Below are positions 1 through 6,982 of a DNA stretch of 7,617 nt, in pieces (position 1 is the stretch's first letter; each line of letters opens with the position of its first letter). The stretch lies in the NCBI RefSeq assembly GCF_000613305.1, contig NZ_BAIO01000089.1, positions 1 to 7,617 of the forward strand, given 5' to 3'. The DNA comes from Komagataeibacter kakiaceti JCM 25156. Its GTDB lineage: Bacteria > Pseudomonadota > Alphaproteobacteria > Acetobacterales > Acetobacteraceae. The position numbers and the translations under genes were made by a program. Under the pieces are notes generated by a model, which was not told the DNA's origin, did no database searches, and worked only from the letters and a program-made list of their open reading frames with translations.

Positions 1-38
1 CCCCCACCAACAACGATCACATCATATGCGCGGTTCAT
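1..38 (-). CDS. mnmG: MnmG (GidA), 5' end only
   Basis: These are the first twelve codons of a minus-strand gene that runs off the left edge. They read MNRAYDVIVVGG, the start of an FAD-binding Rossmann fold as found at the N terminus of MnmG. MnmG works with MnmE to build the 5-carboxymethylaminomethyl (or aminomethyl) group on the wobble uridine of certain tRNAs, using FAD, NADH and methylene-tetrahydrofolate. The gene starts 12 nt after the mnmE stop codon. A GAAAGG ribosome-binding site (minus strand, 50-45) lies 6 nt before the ATG, so the two are almost certainly co-transcribed. The identification rests on a short stretch plus position directly after mnmE, where mnmG is usual in Alphaproteobacteria. 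Only the start is visible, so integrity cannot be judged. Confidence 0.88.
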   Translation of the reverse strand, partial: MNRAYDVIVVGG

Positions 39-50
39 CCTGCGCCTTTC

Positions 51-1358
51 CTATTTGCCAATACAGAACTGGCCAAACACGGTATCCAGAAGGGCCTCCA
101 CATCAACTGCGCCTGTCAGCCGCCCCAGCGCGCGCATGGCAAGCCGCATTTCCTCCCCGCGCATTTCAGGCCAGTCCATATCAAGCGCGCGCCCGATATG
201 ATGCACCGTCTCCTCCAGGGCGGCACGGTGCCGCGCACGGGTGAAAGGCGCGTTCGCCCGCCCCGCGGTCAGCGCCCGTGCGCGCGTGACCAGGGCATCC
301 CTTAGCACATCCATGCCCGCATGGGTGAGTACACTCACACCAATAGCCCCCTCCGGCGCGGAATGCAGATCTATCTTGTTGCAGACCAGCAGGCCATCCC
401 CTTCCAGCCGTGGGGGCACATCTTCGCCTGCGAATACCTGCACGACGCAATCCGCCTGTTTCACGTGAAACAGTGAACGCCGCACCCCCTCGGCCTCGAT
501 CTCGTCATCGGTTTTGCGCAGGCCGGCGGTATCGACCAGCGTGACCGGCACATCCCCCAGCACGACCCTGGCCTCGATCGCATCGCGCGTCGTGCCCGCG
601 CGGGCGGACACGATCGCCGCATCCCGTCCGGCCAGCGCATTGAGCAGGCTGGACTTGCCAACATTCGGCTCTCCCACAATGGCGAAGACCAGCCCCCGGC
701 GCAGCCGCTCGGCCCCGGCCCCTTCCGCCAGGCTGGCGTGCATCGTCGTATGCAGTTCGCGCAATCCGTCAACCAGGCCCTGTTCGACCTCGGGGGGCAG
801 TTCCTCATCGGGGAAGTCGATCAGGGCTTCCTGATGCGCCAGCAGCACGCGCAGCCGGTCTGCCCATTGCTGGTACAGGCGGCTCTGCGCCCCATCGACC
901 TGCGCCAGGGCCTGACGCCGCTGGGCCTCGGTCTCGGCGTCGATCAGGTCGGCTATCCCCTCCGCCTGCATGAGATCCATCCGCCCATGGGTAAATGCCC
1001 GGCGGCTGAACTCCCCCGGTTCCGCCGGGCGGGCTCCAAGGGCGACCAGCGCGTCGGCCACGGCGTTGATGACGGCAGGCCCCGCATGCAGGTGCAGCTC
1101 CGCGCTATCCTCGCCAGTATAACTGTCCGGGCCGGGAAACCACAGCACCAGCGCCCGGTCCAGCAATACCGGCTCCGCCCCGTCGCGCCGCCACAGGCCA
1201 CGAAGGGAGGCCCGACGTGGCGCGGGCAGACGCCCGCACAGGCTTTCCACAATCCTGCCGCACCCCGCCCCACTCAGCCGCATGACCGCGATGGCGGCGC
1301 GTGACAGGCCGCTGGCCAGGGCGAAAATGACCGGAGGATGCCCATCACTTTCCTGCAT
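51..1358 (-). CDS. mnmE: tRNA modification GTPase MnmE (TrmE)
   Basis: MnmE is a dimeric GTPase that, with MnmG, modifies wobble uridine 34 of tRNAs. The 435-residue product has the full family layout: an N-terminal tetrahydrofolate-binding domain beginning VIFALASG, a helical domain, and an inserted G domain. Counted from the chosen start, the G domain shows the P-loop GEPNVGKS (229-236), GTTRD (255-259), DTAGLR (276-281) and NKID (327-330). The protein ends in the family's CIGK motif, whose Cys is needed for modification. The frame stays open upstream to an ATG at 1445. I choose the ATG at 1358 because a GGAG sits exactly 6 nt upstream, family members begin just before the VIFALASG block, and the longer form would overlap the divergent gene and a likely promoter. 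A perfect parS site lies within the coding sequence at 457-472. mnmG follows 12 nt downstream. Confidence 0.96.
   Translation of the reverse strand: MQESDGHPPVIFALASGLSRAAIAVMRLSGAGCGRIVESLCGRLPAPRRASLRGLWRRDGAEPVLLDRALVLWFPGPDSYTGEDSAELHLHAGPAVINAVADALVALGARPAEPGEFSRRAFTHGRMDLMQAEGIADLIDAETEAQRRQALAQVDGAQSRLYQQWADRLRVLLAHQEALIDFPDEELPPEVEQGLVDGLRELHTTMHASLAEGAGAERLRRGLVFAIVGEPNVGKSSLLNALAGRDAAIVSARAGTTRDAIEARVVLGDVPVTLVDTAGLRKTDDEIEAEGVRRSLFHVKQADCVVQVFAGEDVPPRLEGDGLLVCNKIDLHSAPEGAIGVSVLTHAGMDVLRDALVTRARALTAGRANAPFTRARHRAALEETVHHIGRALDMDWPEMRGEEMRLAMRALGRLTGAVDVEALLDTVFGQFCIGK
457..472. promoter_or_regulatory. parS centromere site (ParB-binding) inside mnmE
   Basis: The 16 bases TGTTTCACGTGAAACA are a perfect palindrome identical to the conserved chromosomal parS sequence bound by ParB. 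One further flanking base pair (456/473) extends the symmetry to 18 bp. ParB loads at such sites as a CTP-dependent clamp, spreads to neighbouring DNA, and with ParA and SMC directs origin segregation. The site lies inside mnmE, whose reading frame reads it as Leu-Phe-His-Val-Lys-Gln just after the DTAGLR region of the G domain. Location in the mnmE-mnmG block fits, since parA-parB usually lie close to it in Alphaproteobacteria. I see only half-sites elsewhere in the window. Binding itself is inferred from sequence identity. Confidence 0.88.
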
Positions 1359-1406
1359 AAACATCTCCGTTACCGCCATCATCATTTTGTCCGCTCCGGG
1401 AACGGC

Positions 1407-1435
1407 GTTATCCTTCACCTCTTTGTCCTGATCAA
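1407..1435 (-). promoter_or_regulatory. Possible sigma-70-type promoter for mnmE-mnmG
   Basis: On the minus strand, TTGATC (1435-1430) and GATAAC (1412-1407) are separated by exactly 17 nt. Each matches the housekeeping consensus at four of six positions. Transcription would begin near 1400, leaving a leader of about 40 nt before the GGAG and ATG of mnmE at 1358. If correct, the upstream ATG at 1445 could not be the mnmE start, because it would lie outside the transcript. The element also sits just upstream of the divergent alkyltransferase gene, and its -35 overlaps that gene's ribosome-binding region. This is a pattern match only. Confidence 0.35.
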
Positions 1436-1443
1436 GGTGACTC

Positions 1444-1910
1444 ATGCCACAACTTTCAATGCACTCGCCACTGGCGCCACTTACGGTCTCGACCGAAGAT
1501 GAGCGGATCGTGGCGCTCGACTGGGGCTGGGGGCGTGATCAGGAACAGACCCCCGTGCTGCTGGCCGCGCGCGCCTGGCTGGATGCCTATTTCGATGGCG
1601 CGACAGCACTTTGCGATCTCCCCCTCGCCCCCTATGGCAGCGATGACCAGCTTGCCGCATGGCGCTTCATGCTGACCATTCCCGTAGCCGTCAGGTTCAC
1701 TGGAAAGATGCGGCGGCGCAGGCCGGGATCGCGCCCGAAAGCATTGTCAGCGCCTGCGTGGAAAACCCCATTCCCATTCTCATCCCCTGCCACCGCATCG
1801 ATTTCACCGACTGCCCCGACTACGACCCGGACACCTATCCCGGTGATGAAGGCGCGCGCGACCGGCTGTTCCTGCGCGATCTGGAGGCACTGTCCACCAC
1901 CACGCCCTGA
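1444..1910 (+). pseudogene. O6-alkylguanine-DNA alkyltransferase-like gene, frameshifted
   Basis: This is a methylated-DNA--protein-cysteine methyltransferase (Ogt/MGMT family) gene read in two frames. Proteins of this family repair O6-alkylguanine by transferring the alkyl group irreversibly to their own cysteine. The first part starts at an ATG with AAGG 6 nt upstream and gives about 80 residues, including [11 protein letters not shown] and the LAAWRFMLTIP segment. After codon 1681-1683 the family similarity jumps to another frame, which continues from 1686 through NPIPILIPCHRI (active Cys codon 1788-1790) to a stop at 1908-1910. The shift equals a loss of one base, or of four if the usual residue and glycine after IP are restored. 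Relative to human MGMT, the DNA-contact Tyr aligns with His and the arginine finger with Glu, so even a repaired product is divergent. It may be a real pseudogene or a sequencing error. qor follows 37 nt downstream and could be co-transcribed. Confidence 0.78.
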
Positions 1911-1947
1911 CCCGGGCAATCCCGTAACGCTCAAGGGAAGACAAGCC

Positions 1948-2919
1948 ATGAATACTGTCATCCGCGTTCACGACTATGGCGGCCCCGATGTGCTCCGCAC
2001 GGAAACGCTGCCCGTTCCCACCCCGGCTGCGGGCGAGATCGTGCTGCGACACGATGCGATCGGGGTCAATTTCATTGATACCTATTTCCGCAGCGGCCTG
2101 TACAAATTCCCCTCCCTCCCCGCCATACCCGGCATGGAGGGCGCGGGCACCGTCACGGCGGTCGGCCCCGACGTGCAGGATCTCAGCCCCGGCATGCGTG
2201 TAGCCTATGCCGGCGTACCGGGCAGCTACGCAACATTCCGGACCATTGCCGCCGACAGGGTGGTCGCCCTGCCCGATGACATTCCATCCGATACCGCCGC
2301 CGCCATCATGCTGCGCGGGATGAGCGCCCACATGCTGCTGCGCGAAGTCTATCGCGTGCAACCCGGTGACGACATACTGGTCTATGCGGCGGCGGGGGGC
2401 GTGGGGCTTCTCATGTGCCAGTGGGCGCAGCATCTGGGCGCGCATGTCATCGGTGTTGTCTCGACCGCTGAAAAAGCCCGGCTGGCGCAGGCCAATGGCG
2501 CCGCACATGTCATTATCGGCACGGACCGCCTTACGGAACAGGTCCGCGACCTGACGGAAGGCCGGATGCTGCCCGTCGTTTATGACAGCATCGGCAAGGC
2601 CACGTTCGAAACCAGCCTGTCCTGTCTCGCGCCACGGGGGCTTATGGTCAGCTATGGCAATGCTTCAGGCCCCGTGACCGGCGTGGATGTCGGCACGCTG
2701 GCCAGCCATGGCAGCCTGTATCTCACCCGCCCGCTGCTCATGACCTATATCGCCAGACGGACCGCCCTGCTGCATGCGGCGAAGGAAGTCTTCTCCCTGG
2801 TCAGAAAGGATGTGCTCAAGCCACATATCGGCCAGCGATTCGCACTACGCGACGCCGCGCAGGCCCATATCGCACTTGAATCCCGCAAGACCACAGGCAG
2901 CACCATCCTGCTGCCCTGA
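1948..2919 (+). CDS. qor: NADPH:quinone oxidoreductase (zeta-crystallin type)
   Basis: The 323-residue product is a zinc-independent medium-chain dehydrogenase closely resembling E. coli Qor (327 residues) along its length. It should reduce quinones with NADPH in the cytoplasm. Visible markers are the N-terminal VNFIDTYFRSGLY segment (40-52) typical of Qor, PGMEGAGTV (61-69), the nucleotide-binding AAAGGVG (147-153) that replaces the classical GxGxxG, VVYDSIG (210-216), and GSLYLTRP (255-262) near the end. No structural-zinc cysteine cluster is apparent, as expected for this subfamily. The start is the ATG preceded by AAGGGA (1933-1938), 9 nt upstream. The same frame is open all the way back to 1444, but only because the upstream alkyltransferase is frameshifted; the extra 168 residues are not part of Qor. 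The gene ends about 30 nt before a strong terminator that it shares with convergent rho. Confidence 0.93.
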   Translation: MNTVIRVHDYGGPDVLRTETLPVPTPAAGEIVLRHDAIGVNFIDTYFRSGLYKFPSLPAIPGMEGAGTVTAVGPDVQDLSPGMRVAYAGVPGSYATFRTIAADRVVALPDDIPSDTAAAIMLRGMSAHMLLREVYRVQPGDDILVYAAAGGVGLLMCQWAQHLGAHVIGVVSTAEKARLAQANGAAHVIIGTDRLTEQVRDLTEGRMLPVVYDSIGKATFETSLSCLAPRGLMVSYGNASGPVTGVDVGTLASHGSLYLTRPLLMTYIARRTALLHAAKEVFSLVRKDVLKPHIGQRFALRDAAQAHIALESRKTTGSTILLP

Positions 2920-2949
2920 AACGGGCCGCACCCGGTACTTCCGGCAATA

Positions 2950-2981
2950 AAAAACCCCGACCTATAAAAGCCGGGGTTTTT
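2950..2981. terminator. Bidirectional intrinsic terminator between qor and rho
   Basis: A perfect 10-bp inverted repeat, AAAAACCCCG and CGGGGTTTTT, flanks a 12-nt loop. The G/C core is preceded by an A tract and followed by a T tract, so the transcript from either strand forms a hairpin ending in U residues. It lies 30 nt after the qor stop codon and 26 nt beyond the rho stop codon on the opposite strand, so it probably terminates both convergent transcripts. Confidence 0.92.
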
Positions 2982-3007
2982 CACGTTCGGGATTACGGAT
3001 AATCCGG

Positions 3008-4318
3008 TCAGGTATTCATCGCGTCGAAGAAGTCGTGATTGGTCTTGCTGTATTTGAGCTTGTCCAGCAGGAAGTCCATCGCATCCATGGTGCCCATGGG
3101 GGCAAGGATACGGCGCAGGACCCACATCTTGGCCAGGTCGGCCCGGTCAACCAGCAGTTCTTCCTTACGGGTGCCGCTCTTGGTGATGTCGATGGCCGGG
3201 AACGTACGCTTGTCCGCCAGCTTGCGGTCAAGGATCAGTTCCGAGTTGCCGGTGCCCTTGAACTCTTCAAAAATGACTTCATCCATGCGGCTGCCGGTAT
3301 CGATCAGCGCGGTCGCGATGATGGTCAGCGAGCCGCCTTCCTCGATATTGCGGGCCGCGCCGAAGAAGCGCTTGGGGCGCTGCAGCGCATTGGCGTCCAC
3401 GCCACCGGTCAGCACCTTGCCCGATGATGGCACGACGGTGTTGTAGGCGCGGGCCAGACGCGTGATCGAATCCAGCAGGATCACCACATCGCGCTTGTGC
3501 TCAACCAGCCGCTTGGCCTTTTCCAGCACCATTTCCGTCACCTGTACGTGCCGTGTGGCCGGCTCGTCAAAGGTGGAGGAAACCACTTCCCCACGCACCG
3601 AACGCGCCATGTCGGTCACTTCTTCCGGCCGCTCGTCAATCAGCAGCACGATCAGGAAGACTTCGGGGTGGTTGGCGGCGATGGAGGAGGCGATGCTCTG
3701 CAGCATCACGGTCTTGCCGGTGCGCGGCGGCGCCACGATCAGGGCGCGCTGGCCCATACCGATGGGCGAGACCAGGTCAATCACACGGGAAGTAAAGTCG
3801 CGGTTCGGGGTCTTGCCCTTCCCCTTGCCATTGGCGGGCGGCTCGGCCACCCCGCCCACGGCGGAGTTCTCGACCTCCATCTGCAACCGGCGTTCGGGGT
3901 ACAGGGGGGTCAGGTTGTCGAAGTTGATCCGCTGGCGCACCGCCTCGGGCGGCTCGAAATTGATCGCGTTGACCTTGAGCAGGGCGAAATACCGCTCACC
4001 ATCGCGCGGGGCCCGGATCTGGCCTTCCACCGTATCGCCGGTGCGCAGCCCGAAGCGGCGGACCTGGCTGGGGGAAATATAGATGTCATCCGGGCCGGGC
4101 AGGTAATTGGCCTCGGGCGAGCGGAGGAAGCCAAATCCATCGGACAGGATTTCAAGCGTACCGTCCCCATAGATGGCCTGGTCATTATCGGCCAGGGTCT
4201 TGAGGATCGTGAACATCAACTCCTGCTTGCGAAGGGATGATGCGTTTTCAATGTTCAGACTTTCAGCATAAGCCAGAAGGTCTGCTGGGGATTTGGCCTT
4301 GAGTTCGGCGAGTTGCAT
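3008..4318 (-). CDS. rho: Transcription termination factor Rho
   Basis: Rho is the hexameric RNA-dependent ATPase that loads on nascent C-rich RNA and dissociates RNA polymerase. The 436-residue product has an N-terminal helical domain, a cold-shock-like RNA-binding domain (GFGFLRS 61-67, PDDIYIS 76-82), a P-loop APPRTGKT (196-203), a Walker B VVILLDS (278-284), the Q-loop region around SSGKVLTGG (298-306) and [14 protein letters not shown] (355-368) of the secondary RNA-binding site. Compared with E. coli Rho (419 residues), a Gly/Lys-rich linker of roughly 15 extra residues (about 151-170) lies between RNA-binding and ATPase domains. I chose the ATG at 4318, since MQLAELK matches where Rho proteins start; a GTG at 4375 in the same frame would add 19 residues unlike the family. 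Its own ribosome-binding site is weak. The gene ends at an intrinsic terminator and points towards mnmE, its usual neighbour. Confidence 0.96.
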   Translation of the reverse strand: MQLAELKAKSPADLLAYAESLNIENASSLRKQELMFTILKTLADNDQAIYGDGTLEILSDGFGFLRSPEANYLPGPDDIYISPSQVRRFGLRTGDTVEGQIRAPRDGERYFALLKVNAINFEPPEAVRQRINFDNLTPLYPERRLQMEVENSAVGGVAEPPANGKGKGKTPNRDFTSRVIDLVSPIGMGQRALIVAPPRTGKTVMLQSIASSIAANHPEVFLIVLLIDERPEEVTDMARSVRGEVVSSTFDEPATRHVQVTEMVLEKAKRLVEHKRDVVILLDSITRLARAYNTVVPSSGKVLTGGVDANALQRPKRFFGAARNIEEGGSLTIIATALIDTGSRMDEVIFEEFKGTGNSELILDRKLADKRTFPAIDITKSGTRKEELLVDRADLAKMWVLRRILAPMGTMDAMDFLLDKLKYSKTNHDFFDAMNT

Positions 4319-4595
4319 GCAGGATATGCCTATAAGTGGGCAGTTCACGGAGGGAAAAGTAAAGCCAGCAATCACGTTGACAGGGTGCGCGGGGCGCGGC
4401 CCCTGACCATGTTCTTACGAAACGGTTGATGCTGCTTGACTGATAAGGCGGGGAATCCGGACAGGTGCGAAGACCTTCCGGAACAGCGCCACCTTATGCC
4501 AAATCCGCCCCGGCGTCAAGCCTGACCTGCGCCACGGCGTGCCGCCACGCGGCCGGGACCGGTCATGAAACGCCCGTCCGCGCCACGTCCGCGCC
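4319..4595. other. Intergenic region upstream of rho
   Basis: This 277-nt stretch between the corA stop and the rho start holds no supported gene on either strand. It contains two small GC hairpins without U tracts: arms GGGGC/GCCCC at 4391-4403, and GCGTG/CACGC at 4537-4550. It also contains the palindrome TTCCGGAA at 4476-4483. I cannot identify a convincing promoter for rho. A TATAGG close to the start codon on the minus strand lacks a good -35 element. The length is enough for an independent rho promoter and an untranslated leader. Rho autoregulates in its leader in some bacteria, but nothing here shows it directly. Confidence 0.5.
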
Positions 4596-5558
4596 CTATT
4601 TGCCCAGCCACCCGCGCCGCCAGAACCAGATCAGGGGCAATATGACGGTCGCCGCCATGAGCACGAGGGAATACCAGTAACCATATTTCCAGTTCAGTTC
4701 CGGTATGTCATGAAAATTCATGCCATAGATGCCCGCCACCAGCGTCGGGGCCACGCCAATAAAGCTGACCACGGTCAGTATCTTCATGCCGTTATTCTGT
4801 TCGATGCTGATAAAGCCCAGTGTCGCGTCCAGCAGGAACTGGACCTTGTTGGCCGTCTGCGACACGAAGTCGTTCAGGGAGCGGATATCGCGCTCCACCG
4901 TGCCCAGCCGCGCCTGAAGCTGCTCGGACAGGTCATGGCGCTTGTTCTCGCCCAGGAAGATGGAAATGCGCTCAAGCCCCAGCAGGCTGTCCCTGACCGA
5001 TGACCCCAGATCGCCCGACCGGCCCACCCGGCGCAGCATGTTGCGCAGCAGCGTGCCCGCCTGCGCCTGTCCCGGCTCCTCGGACTGGAACACGTCGCGC
5101 GACATGACATCGAGCGACTGCCCCAGATGTTCGAGAATATCCGCCAGGCGGTCCACGATCGCCTCAAGCAGCATGATCGCCGCCTCGTTGGCGGTCAGGG
5201 CGCCCTGGCCCGCCACCTGCCGGGCCACCACGTCAAACGCGCTGAAACCGGTGAAACGGATGGTCAGGATCCGCTCATGCATCAGCACGAACCCCACGGG
5301 GGAGACGAAAAAATCATCCGGCGTCTTGCGCACCAGCGGCGTGGAAAGATAAACGGCGTCATCCTCCATGAACAGGCGCGAGGAACTCTCGATCTCGTCA
5401 AGCTGGGCGCGGGTGGGAATCCGCTGGCCCGTCACCTGCGCGGCCAGGGCCTCCTCATCCGCCGTGGGATTGAGCAGATCCAGCCACGCGGCGCCTGCCG
5501 CGTCCTCCGCTATGGTCACACTTCTGGCCGGAGCCCCGGGGCGGTGCGCTAGAAACAT
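4596..5558 (-). CDS. corA: CorA-family magnesium/divalent cation transporter
   Basis: The 320-residue product belongs to the CorA family of pentameric inner-membrane channels for Mg2+, some members also carrying Co2+ or Ni2+, or exporting Zn2+. A long, charged cytoplasmic region (about 1-255), including the long helices that form the funnel, leads to two C-terminal transmembrane segments at roughly 258-278 and 294-313. The signature YGMNF follows the first segment, with GMN at 279-281, and the chain ends in a short basic tail. Length matches E. coli CorA (316). The frame is open to an ATG at 5600, but that start has no ribosome-binding site and would overlap a possible promoter. The ATG at 5558 follows a purine-rich stretch and gives the usual length. 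corA is divergent from trpB and upstream of rho on the same strand; I see no functional link. Ion specificity cannot be read from sequence. Confidence 0.92.
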   Translation of the reverse strand: MFLAHRPGAPARSVTIAEDAAGAAWLDLLNPTADEEALAAQVTGQRIPTRAQLDEIESSSRLFMEDDAVYLSTPLVRKTPDDFFVSPVGFVLMHERILTIRFTGFSAFDVVARQVAGQGALTANEAAIMLLEAIVDRLADILEHLGQSLDVMSRDVFQSEEPGQAQAGTLLRNMLRRVGRSGDLGSSVRDSLLGLERISIFLGENKRHDLSEQLQARLGTVERDIRSLNDFVSQTANKVQFLLDATLGFISIEQNNGMKILTVVSFIGVAPTLVAGIYGMNFHDIPELNWKYGYWYSLVLMAATVILPLIWFWRRGWLGK

Positions 5559-5753
5559 GAGCCGTCTTTCTTTCGTTCCTGATCCGTGTCCATCCATCAT
5601 GCGCCAGCAAACATGTCAAATCATGACACGCGCACGCTGCGCCGGGGGCTGGTATTTTGCCGCCATCCGGTCCAGAACCGCCCTACACGCGGCCCGGAAT
5701 GGCTGCATGAGTACAGCAGTGAGCCACGCACCTATTCTTGCGGAGTAGCGAAG
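5559..5753. other. Divergent corA/trpB intergenic region
   Basis: This 195-nt region must carry the start signals for corA (minus) and trpBA (plus). On the minus strand a perfect TTGACA (5619-5614) lies about 55 nt before the corA ATG; it could be a -35 element, though no good -10 follows at 16-18 nt. The same bases form an imperfect operator-like inverted repeat, TGTCA-N5-TGACA (5614-5628). On the plus strand a 41-codon open frame (5623-5748) ends in a TAG beside the trpB ribosome-binding site; it has a single Trp codon, so it does not resemble a trp attenuator peptide. No trpF is present immediately upstream, although trpF-trpB-trpA order is common in Alphaproteobacteria. Confidence 0.4.
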
Positions 5754-5756
5754 TTG
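5742..5756 (+). promoter_or_regulatory. Ribosome-binding site and TTG start that set the trpB N terminus
   Basis: GGAG at 5742-5745 lies 8 nt before TTG at 5754-5756. Translation from this TTG gives a short leader of about 20 residues before the conserved [11 protein letters not shown] block, as expected for TrpB. The in-frame ATGs further upstream (5586 and 5613) would add 47 or more residues that look non-homologous and lack a good ribosome-binding site. Confidence 0.65.
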
Positions 5757-6982
5757 AGCGCAACAGACACACAGGCAGGCGCCAACAGCCTGCGCAGCGG
5801 CCCCGACGGCCGCGGCCGTTTTGGAATTTTTGGCGGCCGTTTCGTCGCTGAAACCCTGATGCCGCTCCTGCTGGAGCTGGACGGCGCGTACAGGGCCGCG
5901 CAGGCGGACCCCGAATTCCGGCGCGAACTGGATTATTACCTCAAGGATTACGTCGGCCGTCCCAGCCCACTGTGGTTCGCGCGCCGCATGACCGAACAGC
6001 TTGGCGGCGCGAAAATCTACATGAAGCGCGAGGAGCTGAACCACACCGGCTCCCACAAGCTCAACAACGTCATGGGGCAGATCCTGCTGGCCCGCCGCAT
6101 GGGCCGCACCCGCATCGTGGCCGAGACGGGGGCTGGCCAGCACGGTGTGGCCACCGCCACGGTCTGCGCGCTGTTCGGCATGAAATGCGCGATCTACATG
6201 GGGGCCACCGATGTGGAGCGGCAGAAGCCCAACGTCTTCCGCATGCGGCTGCTGGGGGCGGAGGTCGTGCCCGTCACGGCAGGCGCGGGCACGCTCAAGG
6301 ATGCGATGAACGAAGCCATGCGCGACTGGGTCACCAACGTGCATGACACCTACTTCCTTGTCGGCACGGTGGCGGGGCCGCACCCCTACCCGCAGATGGT
6401 GCGTGACTTCCAGTCCGTGATCGGGGTGGAAACGAAAGAGCAGATCCTCGCCGCCGAAGGTCGCCTGCCCGATACGATCGTGGCCGCGATCGGCGGTGGA
6501 TCGAATGCGATGGGCATCTTCCATCCCTTCCTTGACGACCCCCAGGTACGCCTGATCGGGGTGGAAGCGGCAGGGCTGGGGCTGGACAGCGGGCGCACCG
6601 CCGCCTCCATCGAGCGCGGCAGGCCCGGCGTGCTGCATGGCAACCGCACCTACCTGCTGCAGGACGCGGATGGCCAGATCACGGAAGCCCATTCCATCAG
6701 CGCGGGCCTCGACTACCCCGGCGTCGGCCCCGAGCATTCATGCTCAGTGACATAGGCCGCGCGGAATACGTGGGCGCCACCGATCAGGAAGCGCTGGACG
6801 CCTTCCAGCTCTGCACCCGCACCGAAGGGATCATTCCCGCGCTGGAAAGCGCGCACGCCATCGCCTATGCCGCCAAGATCGCGCCCGACATGCCGAAGGA
6901 CGCGATCGTGGTCGTCAACATTTCCGGCCGGGGGGATAAGGACATCTTCACGGTTGCCGAACATCTGGGAGTGAAACTGTGA
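5754..6982 (+). CDS. trpB: Tryptophan synthase beta chain, one frameshift in the sequence
   Basis: TrpB condenses indole with L-serine to tryptophan using PLP, within the alpha2-beta2 tryptophan synthase complex. From the TTG start, the visible motifs are [10 protein letters not shown] (21-30), the PLP-lysine segment NHTGSHK (Lys102), AETGAGQHG with the catalytic Glu124, and the phosphate-binding GGGSN (247-251). The reading frame breaks after Ser329: GPEHS should continue WLSDIG, but the codon reads TG followed by CTC, one G short of TGG. Downstream of 6743 the other frame supplies the entire C terminus, including NISGRGDKD, to a TGA at 6980-6982. As read, the first frame ends at 6755 after four spurious residues. 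With one base restored the protein is 409 residues, a normal TrpB length. The clean conservation on both sides suggests a sequencing error rather than a dead gene. trpA overlaps the end by 4 nt (GTGA), which implies translational coupling. Confidence 0.92.
6741..6743 (+). other. Frameshift point in trpB
   Basis: The conserved tryptophan codon after GPEHS appears as TG instead of TGG. Adding one G between 6742 and 6743 joins the two frames with no loss of any conserved residue. No slippery heptamer or following hairpin suggestive of programmed frameshifting is evident. Confidence 0.85.

Noticed and set aside
1377..1385. CAT-CAT-CAT run as a phase-variable repeat controlling mnmE
   Set aside because: Three trinucleotide units would not change frame and lie upstream of the preferred start.
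3497..4240. Long open frames opposite rho, mnmE, corA and trpB
   Set aside because: They mirror strongly supported genes, have low-complexity or Arg-rich translations without domains, and reflect high GC content.
4391..4403. GC hairpin upstream of rho as a terminator or riboswitch part
   Set aside because: A five-base-pair stem with no U tract and no recognisable conserved RNA motif around it.
4436..4441. TTGACT on the plus strand as a promoter -35
   Set aside because: No -10 match at 16-18 nt and no plus-strand gene follows before trpB.
5251..5257. Possible second parS (GTGAAAC), also seen at 6971-6977
   Set aside because: Only a half-site is present at each place; the other arm of the palindrome is missing.
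5623..5748. Trp leader peptide with attenuation upstream of trpB
   Set aside because: The frame has only one Trp codon and I see no alternative hairpins or terminator before trpB.
6735..6760. Programmed ribosomal frameshifting in trpB (and likewise trpA)
   Set aside because: No slippery heptamer or stimulatory structure is apparent, and neither gene family is known for recoding; a missing base explains both.
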